Assembly (NCBI GenBank): GCA_009377535.1
Contig: WHTV01000003.1
Span: 27,372-91,371 of the forward strand
DNA length: 64,000 nt
Reading direction: 5' to 3'
Origin: Kiloniellaceae bacterium
GTDB taxonomy: Bacteria; Pseudomonadota; Alphaproteobacteria; Kiloniellales; Kiloniellaceae
Shown here in pieces: positions 14,446 through 23,300 of the stretch; position 1 is the first letter of the stretch; each line of letters starts with the position of its first letter. The notes under the pieces were generated by a model that saw only the letters and a list, made by a program, of their open reading frames with translations, made no database searches and was not told where the DNA came from. The translations under genes were made by a program, and so were the position numbers.

Positions 14446-15147
14446 ATGGCCGCGCCCCGCTCTGCCGTTCTCGGCGTTCTCATGCTCAAGACGGAATTCC
14501 CGCGCCCGCCGGGCGACGTCGGCAACCCGGCGACCTGGTCGGTGCCGATCCGCTATCGAGTGGTAGAGGCGGCCCACGTCGCCTCCGTTGTGCGGAGCGG
14601 GCCGTTGCCGGAGGCGCTGGTCGCCGCCTTCATCTCGGCCGGTGGGGCGCTGGTGGAAGAGGGCGCGACGCTGATCACCACCTCCTGCGGATTTCTCGTC
14701 ACGGCGCAGAAGGCGCTGGCAGAGGTGCTGCCGGTGCCGGTGGTGACCTCCAGCCTGCTGCAGATTCCCCAGGTGCAGGCCGGGCTGCCGGCGGGCCGGC
14801 GCGTCGGCGTAATCACCTTCGACTCGCGGTGCCTCACCGCGCGGCACCTCGCCGCAGCAGGCGCGCCCGCCGACACGCCGGTCGTCGGTCTCGAAGACGG
14901 CGGCGAACTGTACCGCGTCATCTCCGGCGACCTGACCCAGCTGGACCGCGCCGCGGCGGCGGCCGACGTGCGGGCTGCCGGACACAGGCTGAAGGCCGCG
15001 CACCCGGATCTCGGCGCGGTGGTTTTGGAATGCACCAACCTGCCGCCCTACCGCGCGGCGCTGGCAAAAAGTCTCAACCTGCCGGTCCATGACCTGGTGA
15101 CGCTGCTGCGAGATCGTCTTGCCCCTCACGCCCGCGCCGGTATTTAA
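14446..15147 (+). CDS. Aspartate/glutamate racemase-family protein
   Basis: A 233-residue protein with the two-cysteine arrangement of this fold: LITTSCGFLV (Cys near 84) and VVLECTNLPPY (Cys near 195), which act as the acid/base pair in Asp/Glu and hydantoin racemases. The VGVITFDS strand lies between them. In a locus with a hydantoinase-type enzyme, a racemase for hydantoins, amino acids or 5-oxoproline would make sense, though the exact substrate cannot be read. The stop is 7 bases before the operator of the TRAP operon. Confidence 0.78.
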   Translation: MAAPRSAVLGVLMLKTEFPRPPGDVGNPATWSVPIRYRVVEAAHVASVVRSGPLPEALVAAFISAGGALVEEGATLITTSCGFLVTAQKALAEVLPVPVVTSSLLQIPQVQAGLPAGRRVGVITFDSRCLTARHLAAAGAPADTPVVGLEDGGELYRVISGDLTQLDRAAAAADVRAAGHRLKAAHPDLGAVVLECTNLPPYRAALAKSLNLPVHDLVTLLRDRLAPHARAGI

Positions 15148-15153
15148 AAAGAA

Positions 15154-15177
15154 AACGTTGATAAATTATCGATAAAA
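15154..15177. promoter_or_regulatory. Putative operator upstream of the TRAP transporter operon
   Basis: The sequence AACGTTGA, TAAA, TTATCGATAAAA matches the site at 6771-6794 in 21 of 24 positions, including the whole TTATCGATAA palindrome. An additional GATAA half-site (GTTGATAA) precedes it. It lies 162 bases upstream of dctP, leaving a long leader. Binding by the local MarR-type regulator is inferred. Confidence 0.6.
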
Positions 15178-15338
15178 CGTCATTATTGAGCGTCGGTTGC
15201 CTGCAGGCTCGGCCCGTGACTAAAGTTCAGCTCATGATCCGGGTTCTTGTCACGGTCGCCTGCCTCTTGCGGGAGCCGGCCGGGGAAAACCTGCGGGCAG
15301 CAAAGCTCCGCCGAAGGCCAAAACAGGGAGACAACAAA

Positions 15339-16325
15339 ATGAATTCCTTCGTCAAATCCCTTGGAGGGATCGTATCGGCCGTTGCGCTGGGCCTGACGGC
15401 CGGCGCCGCTCAAGCGGCCGAGAAGTGGGATATGCCGCTGGCCTATCCCGCCAGCAACTACCATTCCGAGAACGCGGCCAAGTTCGCTGAGGAGGTCACC
15501 AAGGCTTCCGGCGGTGAGCTGGAGATCGTCACCCATCCGGGCGGCTCCCTCTTCGGCGGCGGCGAGATCTACCGCGCCCTGCGGACCGGGCAGGCGCCGA
15601 TCGGCGAGCGCCTGATTTCGGCGCTCGGCAACGAGGACCCGCTGTTCGAGGTCGACGCGCTGCCCTTCCTGGCGACCAGTTTCGACGAGGCCTGGACCCT
15701 CTACCAGGCTTCCAAGCCGCAGCTCGACAAGACCCTCGACGCCGCCGGCCTGAAGCTGCTCTACACCGTCGCCTGGCCGCCGCAAGGCCTCTACAACAAG
15801 AAGGCGGTGAACTCCGCGGCCGACATGCAGGGCGTGAAGTTCCGCGCCTACAACGCGGCGACCGAGCGTCTGGCGAATCTGCTGGGCGCCGTGCCGACCA
15901 AGATCGAGGCGGCGGAGCTGACGCAGGCCTTTGCCACCGGCGTCGCCGATTCCATGATCTCCTCCGGCTCGACGGGCTACGACAGCAAGATCTGGGAGCA
16001 CGTGAAGTACTGGTACGACGTGCAGGCCTGGCTGCCGAAGAACATGGTGGTGGTGAACAAGGCTGCCTGGGAAGGGCTCGACGAGAACCTGCAGCAGGTC
16101 GTGCTCGAGGCCGCGGCCAACGCCGAGAAGAACGGCTGGGACAAGGCGCGGGAACTGTCCGACTGGTACAAGGACCAGCTCGCCGCCAACGGCATGGTGG
16201 TCGAAGGGCCCAGCGACGCGCTGAAGGCCGACTTCCAGAAGATCGGCGAGACCATGACAGCCGAATGGCTCGAGCGTGCCGGCGCCGACGGCAAGACCGT
16301 TATCGACGCCTACAAGGCGAAGTGA
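15339..16325 (+). CDS. dctP: TRAP transporter substrate-binding protein (DctP family)
   Basis: ATG 15339 follows a CAGGGAGA ribosome binding site; the product is 328 residues. A signal peptide ends at AAQAAEKW, so it is periplasmic. The mature protein is a DctP-type binding protein: MPLAYPASNYHSENAAKFAEEV, the GGEIYRALRTGQAPIGE stretch, PQGLYNKKAV, and the GVKFRAYNAATERL segment whose arginine normally holds the carboxylate of the ligand. It is followed by dctQ and dctM, and the promoter has the operator shared with the oxoprolinase gene, so the ligand may be an organic acid feeding that pathway. Confidence 0.92.
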   Translation: MNSFVKSLGGIVSAVALGLTAGAAQAAEKWDMPLAYPASNYHSENAAKFAEEVTKASGGELEIVTHPGGSLFGGGEIYRALRTGQAPIGERLISALGNEDPLFEVDALPFLATSFDEAWTLYQASKPQLDKTLDAAGLKLLYTVAWPPQGLYNKKAVNSAADMQGVKFRAYNAATERLANLLGAVPTKIEAAELTQAFATGVADSMISSGSTGYDSKIWEHVKYWYDVQAWLPKNMVVVNKAAWEGLDENLQQVVLEAAANAEKNGWDKARELSDWYKDQLAANGMVVEGPSDALKADFQKIGETMTAEWLERAGADGKTVIDAYKAK

Positions 16326-16410
16326 TCTGACGGGGCGGCGGCCGCTGGGATCCTCACCGGCCGCCTGCCTTTTCCGACGATCGTTCTCGCGGCAGATCCG
16401 GGGGGGAGTG

Positions 16411-16947
16411 ATGGCAGCCCTGCGCAGGTCGCTCGACGGACTCTACCTGGCCGCCGGGGCGCTGGCGGGGCTCTGCCTCATCGCCATCGGCGTTCTGGTG
16501 CTGCTCTCCATCGTCACCCGCGTGATGGGGTTCTACGTGCCGGGGCTGACGGCCTATGCCGGCTATGCCATGGCCTGCGGCTCCTTCCTGGCGCTGGCCT
16601 ATACCTTCGGCAAGGGCGGCCACATCCGCGTCGAACTCTTCCTGCAGAAGTTGCGCGGGCGGCGCCGCCGCGCCGCGGAGCTCTGGTGCCTCGCGATCGG
16701 CACTTTCCTGGCCGGCTACCTGGCCTGGTTCTCGGTGAAGATGGTGCAGGTCTCCCACCTGCTGGGCGACGTCAGCGAAAGCGCCGACGCGACGCCGCTG
16801 TGGATCCCGCAGATCGGCATGGCCGTGGGCGCCGTGCTGCTTGCCGTGGCACTGGCCGACCGCCTGATCTGCGTTGCCCTTGGCGCGCCGCTGGATATCC
16901 AGAGCGCGCCGGAAGGCGCTCCCCCTACCGACATCGTGGCGGAATAG
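16411..16947 (+). CDS. dctQ: TRAP transporter small permease (DctQ family)
   Basis: ATG 16411 (preceded by GGGGGAG) gives 178 residues with four hydrophobic helices: about 10-37, 45-68, 88-109 and 130-151. The FGKGGHIRVELFLQKL loop after helix 2 is the conserved DctQ feature. DctQ pairs with DctM in the cytoplasmic membrane. It lies 85 bases after dctP and 9 bases before dctM. Confidence 0.9.
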   Translation: MAALRRSLDGLYLAAGALAGLCLIAIGVLVLLSIVTRVMGFYVPGLTAYAGYAMACGSFLALAYTFGKGGHIRVELFLQKLRGRRRRAAELWCLAIGTFLAGYLAWFSVKMVQVSHLLGDVSESADATPLWIPQIGMAVGAVLLAVALADRLICVALGAPLDIQSAPEGAPPTDIVAE

Positions 16948-16956
16948 GCCGCGGCG

Positions 16957-18264
16957 ATGGAACAGCTCCTCCTCACCCTCATCTTTCTCGGCGTGCTGTT
17001 CTTCCTGCTCGGCAGCGGCGTCTGGGTCGGCCTCTCGCTGCTCGGTGTGGCGCTGGTCGGCATGGAGCTCTTCACCAGTCGGCCGGTCGGCGACGCCATG
17101 GCGACGACGATCTGGAGCGCGTCGTCATCCTGGACCCTGACGGCCCTGCCGCTGTTCATCTGGATGGGCGAAATCCTGTTCCGCACGCGGCTCTCCGAGG
17201 ACCTCTTCAAGGGGCTCTCGCCCTGGCTCGGCGGCCTGCCCGGCCGCCTGCTCCACGTGAACGTGGTCGGCTGCGCGATCTTCGCGGCGATCTCCGGCTC
17301 CTCCGCCGCCACGGTGGCCACCGTCGGCAAGATGTCGATCCCCGAGCTGCGCCGCCGCGGCTATCCGGAGCAGATGATCATCGGCACCCTGGCGGGGGCC
17401 GGCACCCTCGGCCTGCTGATCCCGCCCTCCATCATCCTCATCGTCTACGGTGTGACGGTGAACGAGTCGATCGCCGGTCTCTTCATGGCCGGCGTGCTGC
17501 CGGGCCTCATGCTGGCCTTCCTCTTCATGGCTTACATCTTCCTGCACGCGCTCTTCAGGCCCGAGGGCATGCCGCCGCGCGGCGAGGTCGTCGGCTTCCT
17601 CGAGAAGCTGCGCAACTCCTTCTCGCTGATGCCGGTGGTGCTGCTCATCCTGGCGGTTCTGGGGTCGATCTACGCCGGCATCGCGACGGCCACCGAGGCC
17701 GCCGTCATCGGCGTTGCCGGTTCCCTCGTCATCTCGGCGCTGCAGGGCTCGCTGACCCGCAAGTCCTTCGCCGAGAGCCTGATGGGCGCAACACGCACCT
17801 CCTGCATGATCGCCCTCATCCTGGCCGGCGCCGACTTCCTCTCGCTGGCCATGGGATTCACCGGCCTGCCGCGCAACCTGGCCGCCTGGATCGGCGCGAT
17901 GGAGCTCTCGCCGCTGGCGCTGATCGTCGCGCTCACGCTGTTCTACATCGTGCTCGGCTGCTTCCTCGACGGCATCTCCGCCGTGGTGCTGACCATGGCG
18001 GTGGTCGAGCCCATGGTGCGCCAGGCCGGCATCGACATGCTGTGGTTCGGCATCTTCCTGGTCATCGTGGTCGAGATGGCGCAGATCACCCCGCCGGTCG
18101 GCTTCAACCTCTTCGTCCTGCAGGGCATGACCGAGCACCAGATTCCCTTCATCGCCCGCGCCGCTTTGCCGATGTTCGCCATCATGGTGCTGGCGGTGGT
18201 GCTGGTGGTCGCCTTCCCGGAGATCGCCACCTGGCTGCCGGCCCAGATGCGGTCTAGTCCCTGA
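16957..18264 (+). CDS. dctM: TRAP transporter large permease (DctM family)
   Basis: A 435-residue membrane protein with about twelve helices. Recognisable blocks are ISGSSAATVATVGKMSIPELRRRGYP, AGAGTLGLLIPPSIILIVYG and, near the end, ITPPVGFNLFVLQG, all characteristic of DctM and of the ion-transporter fold. It drives sodium-coupled uptake of the ligand delivered by DctP. It is the third gene of the dctPQM unit. Confidence 0.93.
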   Translation: MEQLLLTLIFLGVLFFLLGSGVWVGLSLLGVALVGMELFTSRPVGDAMATTIWSASSSWTLTALPLFIWMGEILFRTRLSEDLFKGLSPWLGGLPGRLLHVNVVGCAIFAAISGSSAATVATVGKMSIPELRRRGYPEQMIIGTLAGAGTLGLLIPPSIILIVYGVTVNESIAGLFMAGVLPGLMLAFLFMAYIFLHALFRPEGMPPRGEVVGFLEKLRNSFSLMPVVLLILAVLGSIYAGIATATEAAVIGVAGSLVISALQGSLTRKSFAESLMGATRTSCMIALILAGADFLSLAMGFTGLPRNLAAWIGAMELSPLALIVALTLFYIVLGCFLDGISAVVLTMAVVEPMVRQAGIDMLWFGIFLVIVVEMAQITPPVGFNLFVLQGMTEHQIPFIARAALPMFAIMVLAVVLVVAFPEIATWLPAQMRSSP

Positions 18265-18283
18265 TCCAGAGCCGAGAGGGGCA

Positions 18284-18314
18284 TTGTGCCCCGTGGGGCG
18301 GCCTCTGCTATAGT
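18284..18314 (+). promoter_or_regulatory. Possible promoter for the FAD oxidase gene
   Basis: A TTGTGC (18284-18289) and a TATAGT (18309-18314) lie in the 76-base gap after dctM with 19 bases between them. The -10 is good but the spacing is slightly long. AAGGAGA follows ahead of the ATG. The gene may have its own promoter in addition to readthrough from dctPQM. Confidence 0.35.
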
Positions 18315-18340
18315 GCCCGGGCGATGCAAGGAGACAGGTA

Positions 18341-19744
18341 ATGGCCCAAGCCGCCCAGGATACGACCCCGACGCTCACGGACGAACCTCTGATTGCCGCG
18401 CTGCGCGTGCTGCTCGGCGAGCGGCTTTCCACCGCGCGGGCGGTGCGCGAGCATCATGGCAAGGACGCCTCCTACCACGCCATGGAAATGCCCGACGCCG
18501 TGGCCTTCGCGGAGACCACCGAGGAAGTTTCGGCCATCGTGAAGCTCTGCGCCCAGTACAAGCGTCCGGTCATCGCCTTCGGCACCGGCACCTCGCTGGA
18601 AGGCCAGGTGCAGGCGACCCAGGGCGGCGTCTGCATCGACCTCTCCGGCATGAGGGCGATCCTGGAGGTCAACGAGGCCGACCTCGACTGCCGCGTGCAG
18701 GCGGGCGTCACCCGCAAGACCCTGAACACCCACCTGCGCGATACCGGCCTGTTCTTCCCCATCGATCCCGGCGCCGACGCCTCGCTCGGCGGCATGGCGG
18801 CGACCTCGGCCTCCGGCACCAACGCGGTGCGCTATGGCACCATGCGCGAGAACGTCATGGGCCTGACGGTGGTGCTGGCCGACGGGCGGGTGATCCGCAC
18901 CGGCGGGCGCGCCCGCAAATCCTCGGCCGGCTACGACCTGACCAGGCTCTTCGTCGGCTCGGAAGGTACCCTCGGCGTGATCACTGAGGTGCAGCTGCGT
19001 CTCTATGGCATCCCCGAGGCGATCACCGCCGCGGTCTGCTCCTTCGACACCCTGGCCGGGGCCGTCGACACCGTGATCCTCACCATCCAGTCCGGCATCC
19101 CGGTCGCCCGCATCGAGCTGCTCGACGAGCTGCAGGTCAAGGCGATCAACGATTACGCCAAACTCGACTACCCAGTGAAGCCGACGCTGTTCTTCGAATT
19201 CCACGGCACCGAGGCCGGCGCCCGCGAGCAGGCCGAGCTGGTCGGCGAGATCGCCAAGGACTACGGCGGCACCAACTTCAACTGGGCGACCCACCAGGAG
19301 GATCGCAGCAAGCTCTGGCAGGCGCGCCACGACGCCTATTTCGCCAACCTGGCCCTCAAGCCGGGCTCACAAGGTTGGGCAACCGACGTCTGCGTGCCGA
19401 TTTCGCGGCTGGCCGAGTGCATCCTGGAGACCCGCAAGGACATCGACGAGACCGGCGTGCTGGCGCCTATCGTCGGCCATGTCGGCGACGGCAACTTCCA
19501 CCTCACCTTCCTCATCGACCCGGACGACCCGGAAGAGATGGCCAGGGCGGAAGGCGTCAACGAGCGCATGGTGATGCGCGCCCTTGCCATGGGCGGCACC
19601 TGTACCGGCGAGCACGGCGTCGGCACCGGCAAGATGCGCTTTCTGCAAGCCGAGCACGGCGAGGCACTGGCGGTGATGCGCCAGCTGAAGCTGGCGCTCG
19701 ATCCGGACAACATCATGAACCCGGGCAAGATCCTGACGATCTGA
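18341..19744 (+). CDS. FAD-binding oxidase, GlcD/D-lactate dehydrogenase type
   Basis: A 467-residue protein with the PCMH-type FAD-binding domain in the first half (PVIAFGTGTSLEGQV, INVxPG-like VNEADLDCRVQAGVTRKTL, FFPIDPGADASLGGMAATSASGTNAVRYG) and the FAD-oxidase C-terminal domain (HVGDGNFHLTFLIDP, GTCTGEHGVGTGKM, DPDNIMNPGKIL). These enzymes oxidise D-2-hydroxyacids such as D-lactate, glycolate or 2-hydroxyglutarate. AAGGAGA precedes the ATG. Position downstream of the TRAP genes suggests it acts on the imported acid or a metabolite of it. Confidence 0.88.
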   Translation: MAQAAQDTTPTLTDEPLIAALRVLLGERLSTARAVREHHGKDASYHAMEMPDAVAFAETTEEVSAIVKLCAQYKRPVIAFGTGTSLEGQVQATQGGVCIDLSGMRAILEVNEADLDCRVQAGVTRKTLNTHLRDTGLFFPIDPGADASLGGMAATSASGTNAVRYGTMRENVMGLTVVLADGRVIRTGGRARKSSAGYDLTRLFVGSEGTLGVITEVQLRLYGIPEAITAAVCSFDTLAGAVDTVILTIQSGIPVARIELLDELQVKAINDYAKLDYPVKPTLFFEFHGTEAGAREQAELVGEIAKDYGGTNFNWATHQEDRSKLWQARHDAYFANLALKPGSQGWATDVCVPISRLAECILETRKDIDETGVLAPIVGHVGDGNFHLTFLIDPDDPEEMARAEGVNERMVMRALAMGGTCTGEHGVGTGKMRFLQAEHGEALAVMRQLKLALDPDNIMNPGKILTI

Positions 19745-19824
19745 TCTCAGCGCTTCCGGCGAGGCGCCCGTCGCTTACCGGCCTGCGGCCCGCCACGCAG
19801 GCTTTGCGCCGTGCGGGAGTCGCG

Positions 19825-19915
19825 AGAGGTCTGGCCTCAGGGTGAGGCAAAATATTGAAAGGATTGACCTCATGCCGAGGAGCAAGCGGTAACGAGCGTC
19901 TCGAAGCACGAGGCC
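19825..19915. repeat. REP-like inverted repeat element
   Basis: The 19868-19915 unit begins CCTCATGCCGAGGAGC and ends CGTCTCGAAGCACGAGGCC. This is the layout of a widespread alphaproteobacterial intergenic palindrome (CCTCAT-GAGGAGC ... CGTCTCGAAG-ATGAGGCC). An inverted, shorter copy (GGTCTGGCCTCAGGGTGAGG) precedes it at about 19828-19847. It lies just after the FAD oxidase gene and probably folds in the transcript. Confidence 0.6.
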
Positions 19916-19948
19916 AGTCACGCAGCCGCACTCAATTTCAGCAGCCTG

Positions 19949-20107
19949 CTAGACCGGGTCGTCCTTCAGAGGCTCCGCTTCGGGCCTGGTGTTGCCGGCT
20001 TCGCCGCGCTCCGCCAGCGCCCTGCTGCGCGCCTTGCGTTTGGCCTCATCACGTTGGCGCTGCCGCTGGGCCGCGCGGTAGGCATCCAGATCGACGATTT
20101 CACCCAT
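19949..20107 (-). CDS. Small basic hypothetical protein (52 aa)
   Basis: A short open frame of 52 codons from ATG 20107 to TAG: it starts MGEIVDLDAYRAAQRQRQRD and continues as a highly charged helix rich in Arg, Lys and Glu, ending EPLKDDPV. The opening (short beta-like EIVDLDAYR then a basic helix) resembles many small conserved alphaproteobacterial proteins. An in-frame GTG four codons earlier is an alternative start. There is no clear ribosome binding site. Real coding is likely from the composition, but the function is unknown. Confidence 0.5.
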   Translation of the reverse strand: MGEIVDLDAYRAAQRQRQRDEAKRKARSRALAERGEAGNTRPEAEPLKDDPV

Positions 20108-20184
20108 GGGCACAATCACTCGTCGGCTCAGGTTTGCGTCGGGTCGCCAAGCATTTTCCCCGACCGCATTATCTTCGCATGGGG

Positions 20185-20241
20185 GTTACGACTTCGTAAC
20201 GCCAGGCGGCATAGGGTCAATTTTTCGCTAACCGTTAGCGA
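20185..20241. promoter_or_regulatory. Two tandem dyads with related half-sites upstream of asmA
   Basis: GTTACGA-CT-TCGTAAC (20185-20200) and TCGCTAAC-C-GTTAGCGA (20225-20241) are perfect inverted repeats 24 bases apart with similar half-sites (GTTA-CGA / TCG-TAAC). They lie between the divergent 52-codon gene and asmA. The A/T run on the second site is on the wrong side for a terminator in either direction, so an operator is the better reading. The regulator is unknown. Confidence 0.5.
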
Positions 20242-20399
20242 GATGTTCCTTCCACTTTGCCGGACTCATCCAATTAAAGTAGCTTAGCGCAATTGGTCGC
20301 GGTTGCAATGTCTCTCCCCGGGATTTCCTTGGGACTCCCCTAAAGGGGAGCGATGCCGAGGAGCAGCCGGCGGTGCCGCTGTGGTGTTGAGGAACGTTT

Positions 20400-23300
20400 G
20401 TGAAAAAGGTTGCCGTCGCCCTTGCCGTCCTGATCGTCGTGGTCGTGGCTGCCCTTCTGGTTGCACCCAGCTTCTGGGATTGGAACCGCGAAAAGGGGCG
20501 CATGGCGGCCTTGGTCAAGGAACACACCGGCCGCGATCTGCAAATTGTCGGCGACGTCAGCCTGCGCCTGCTGCCTACCCCTGCTTTCTCGGCACGCGAG
20601 GTCACCCTGGCGAACCTCGACGGCGGTTCCGACCCGGCGATGGTGCGACTGGAGGAACTGCAGGTCAGCATCGGCCTGCTGCCGCTGCTGCGCGGCGAGA
20701 TCCAGGTCAAGAGCGTGACTCTGGTGAAACCGGAGGTCCTGCTGGAGGTGCTGGAAGACGGTCGGGCCAACTGGCAATTGGCCGAGGCTGCGCCCGCCGC
20801 TGCGGCCGCGCCGGGCGGCGAGCTGCGTTCCGGCGCGACGTCGGCCGCGCAGCCGATCCGCATCGACAGCTTCCTCATCGAAGACGGCCGGCTGCGCTAC
20901 CGCGATGCGCGCAGCGGGCGGGAAGAGCTGGTGAGCGGCTTGAACGCTGAGTTGGCTGCCGCCTCCCTGGTCGGACCCTTCGCCGCCGACGGCGCGGCGG
21001 TTTACGGAGGCGTGCCGGTCGAATTCGATTTCAATCTGGGCCAGCTGGTCGAGGGCGGCGCCACCGCCGTCTCCCTGTCTCTGCAACTGCCCCAGGCCGG
21101 TGCTTCCGGTACCTTCATCGGCGCGCTTTCCCGGCATGAGGCGCTGCGCACCCTGCGCGGCCGACTGCAGGCGGAGGGCGCGGACCTGGCGCGGGTCGTT
21201 GCCGCCTTGCCGCTCGGCGCCGGCGCGCCGGGTGCGCTCGCCCAGCCCTTCACGCTGACCGCCGAGGTCAGCGCGAGCAACACGGAAGCCAGGGCCGAGG
21301 CGGTGAGGGTCACGCTCGGTCCGCTGTCGTTGGACGGCCGCCTGGCCGCCAGGCTCGAGGGAGAGCCCGATATCACGGCCAGCTTCTCGGCCAAGACCGT
21401 CGATCTTGATGCGCTGCTGGCCCTGCCGGCTCGGGCGATGCGCGAAGGGGAGGGGAACGGGAGCACTCCTCGGCCTGCCGGCACCGCAGCGCCGCCCTCG
21501 GCGACGGGGAGTGCCGCTGCCGGCGCCTTGCCGCGCGGTTTTTCGGTCGGCGTTGAGTTGGCCGCCGACGCGCTGCTCTACCGCGGCCAGACCTTGCGCC
21601 AGCTGCAGGTGGCGGCCCGCCTGGAAGACGGCCGGGTCGATCTCACCAAGGCAACGCTGCAACTGCCCGGCAGCTCCGATCTTGCCGTCATCGGCACGCT
21701 CAGCGACGGTGCGCAGGGAGCCCGCTTCGAGGGTACCGTGGCGGCCGAATCCGACAATCTGCGCGGCCTGCTGCAGTGGCTCGGCGTGGATGTCGCAGTG
21801 GTGCCGGCCGAACGTCTGCGCCGCATGGCCCTGAACACCGAATTCGAGGCTGCCGCCGACCAGATGGTGCTGCGCAACGCCGACCTGCGCCTCGACGTCA
21901 GCCGGCTGACCGGCGGCGCCGCGATCGCGCTGCGCGAGCGGCCCGGCCTCGGCCTCGCCCTCAACATCGACAAGATCAATCTGGACGCCTACCTGCCGCA
22001 ACAGGATGCGGCGGCGTCGGTACCGACACCCTCCCCATCCCAGGACCCGGCCGGACCACAGGAACAGGCGCCGCCGGCCGTCGCGCCGCCGGGCCTGCCG
22101 CTGCTCGGCCGCTTCGATGCGAACCTCGACCTGCGGGTCGGCCAGCTTACCTACCGCGGGCTGCCGTTCGAGGGCCTGCGGCTGGACGCCACCCTGCAGC
22201 AGGGCGGCATAGTGGTACGGGAGGCCTCGGTCGCCGACCTGGTCGGCAGCCGTGGCCAGTTTTCCGGCAGCTTGGCCAACGTCGACCGCGATCCTTCGAT
22301 CGACGGCTCGCTCGACGTTTCCGTCTCGACACTGTCGCGCCTGGTCAAGGCGCTCGGCCTCAGCACCGGCGGCAGCCTGCCGCTGGAGTCGTTCACCCTC
22401 AGTGGGGCCGTGAACGGCAACCGCGAGATGCTGCGCTTCGATCAGCGGCTGGCGGCCCTGGGCGGCAGCCTGCACGCGGCCGGCAAGCTGCAGCTGCCGG
22501 CGGGAGCGCCGACGGTCGCGGCGGCGCTGGAGTTCGACCACCCCGATCTCACCATCCTGTTGAGGGAGCTGCTGAGCGATCCCGGCATGCCGGCCGGCCT
22601 CGGCGCGGCCGCCGTGAAGGGACGGGTCGCCGCCGGTGGCACCGAAGTCGCGCTCTCCGGCCTGGAAGGCAGGTTGGCCGGGGTCGAGCTCCTGGCCGGC
22701 GACCTTGCCTTCTCGCTGTCCGGCCCGCGTCCGAAGATCACGGCGGACCTGACGACCGGCGAGATGCCCCTGGCGGCGCTGACGGCGCCGGCAGCCAAGG
22801 GCGCTTCGAGCGGCAACACACGCAGCGTGGGGCCGGCGACGGCCCCCGAGCGCTGGTCGCGCAAGCGCCTCGATCTGGGCGCCCTGCGCGTGGTGGATGC
22901 CGAGGTAAAGCTCAGCGCCAAGGCGATCCGGGCCGACAAGCTGCGTCTGACCAATGCGGCGCTGGAGGCGCAACTCGCCGACGGAGTCCTCGAGCTGCGG
23001 CGCTTCACGGCGGACAGCTACGGCGGCGCTCTCTCGGTCACCGGCAAGGCCGACGCCCGCGATGCGGCGGCGGGACTGCAGGTGGACGCCGAGGTCACCG
23101 CCAGCAACGTCGAGCTGAAGAGTCTGCTGCGCGACCTCGCCGACACCGAGCGCTTCTCCGGCCCGATGACGCTGCAGAGCCGCCTGACCACGCAGGGTGC
23201 CAGCCAGGCGGCGCTGATCGGCGCGCTCGGCGGCGACGGCACGCTGACCGGGACGGTCACTGCCGCGGCCAAGGTGGAGGAGCAGGCCGGGGCCCTGGTG

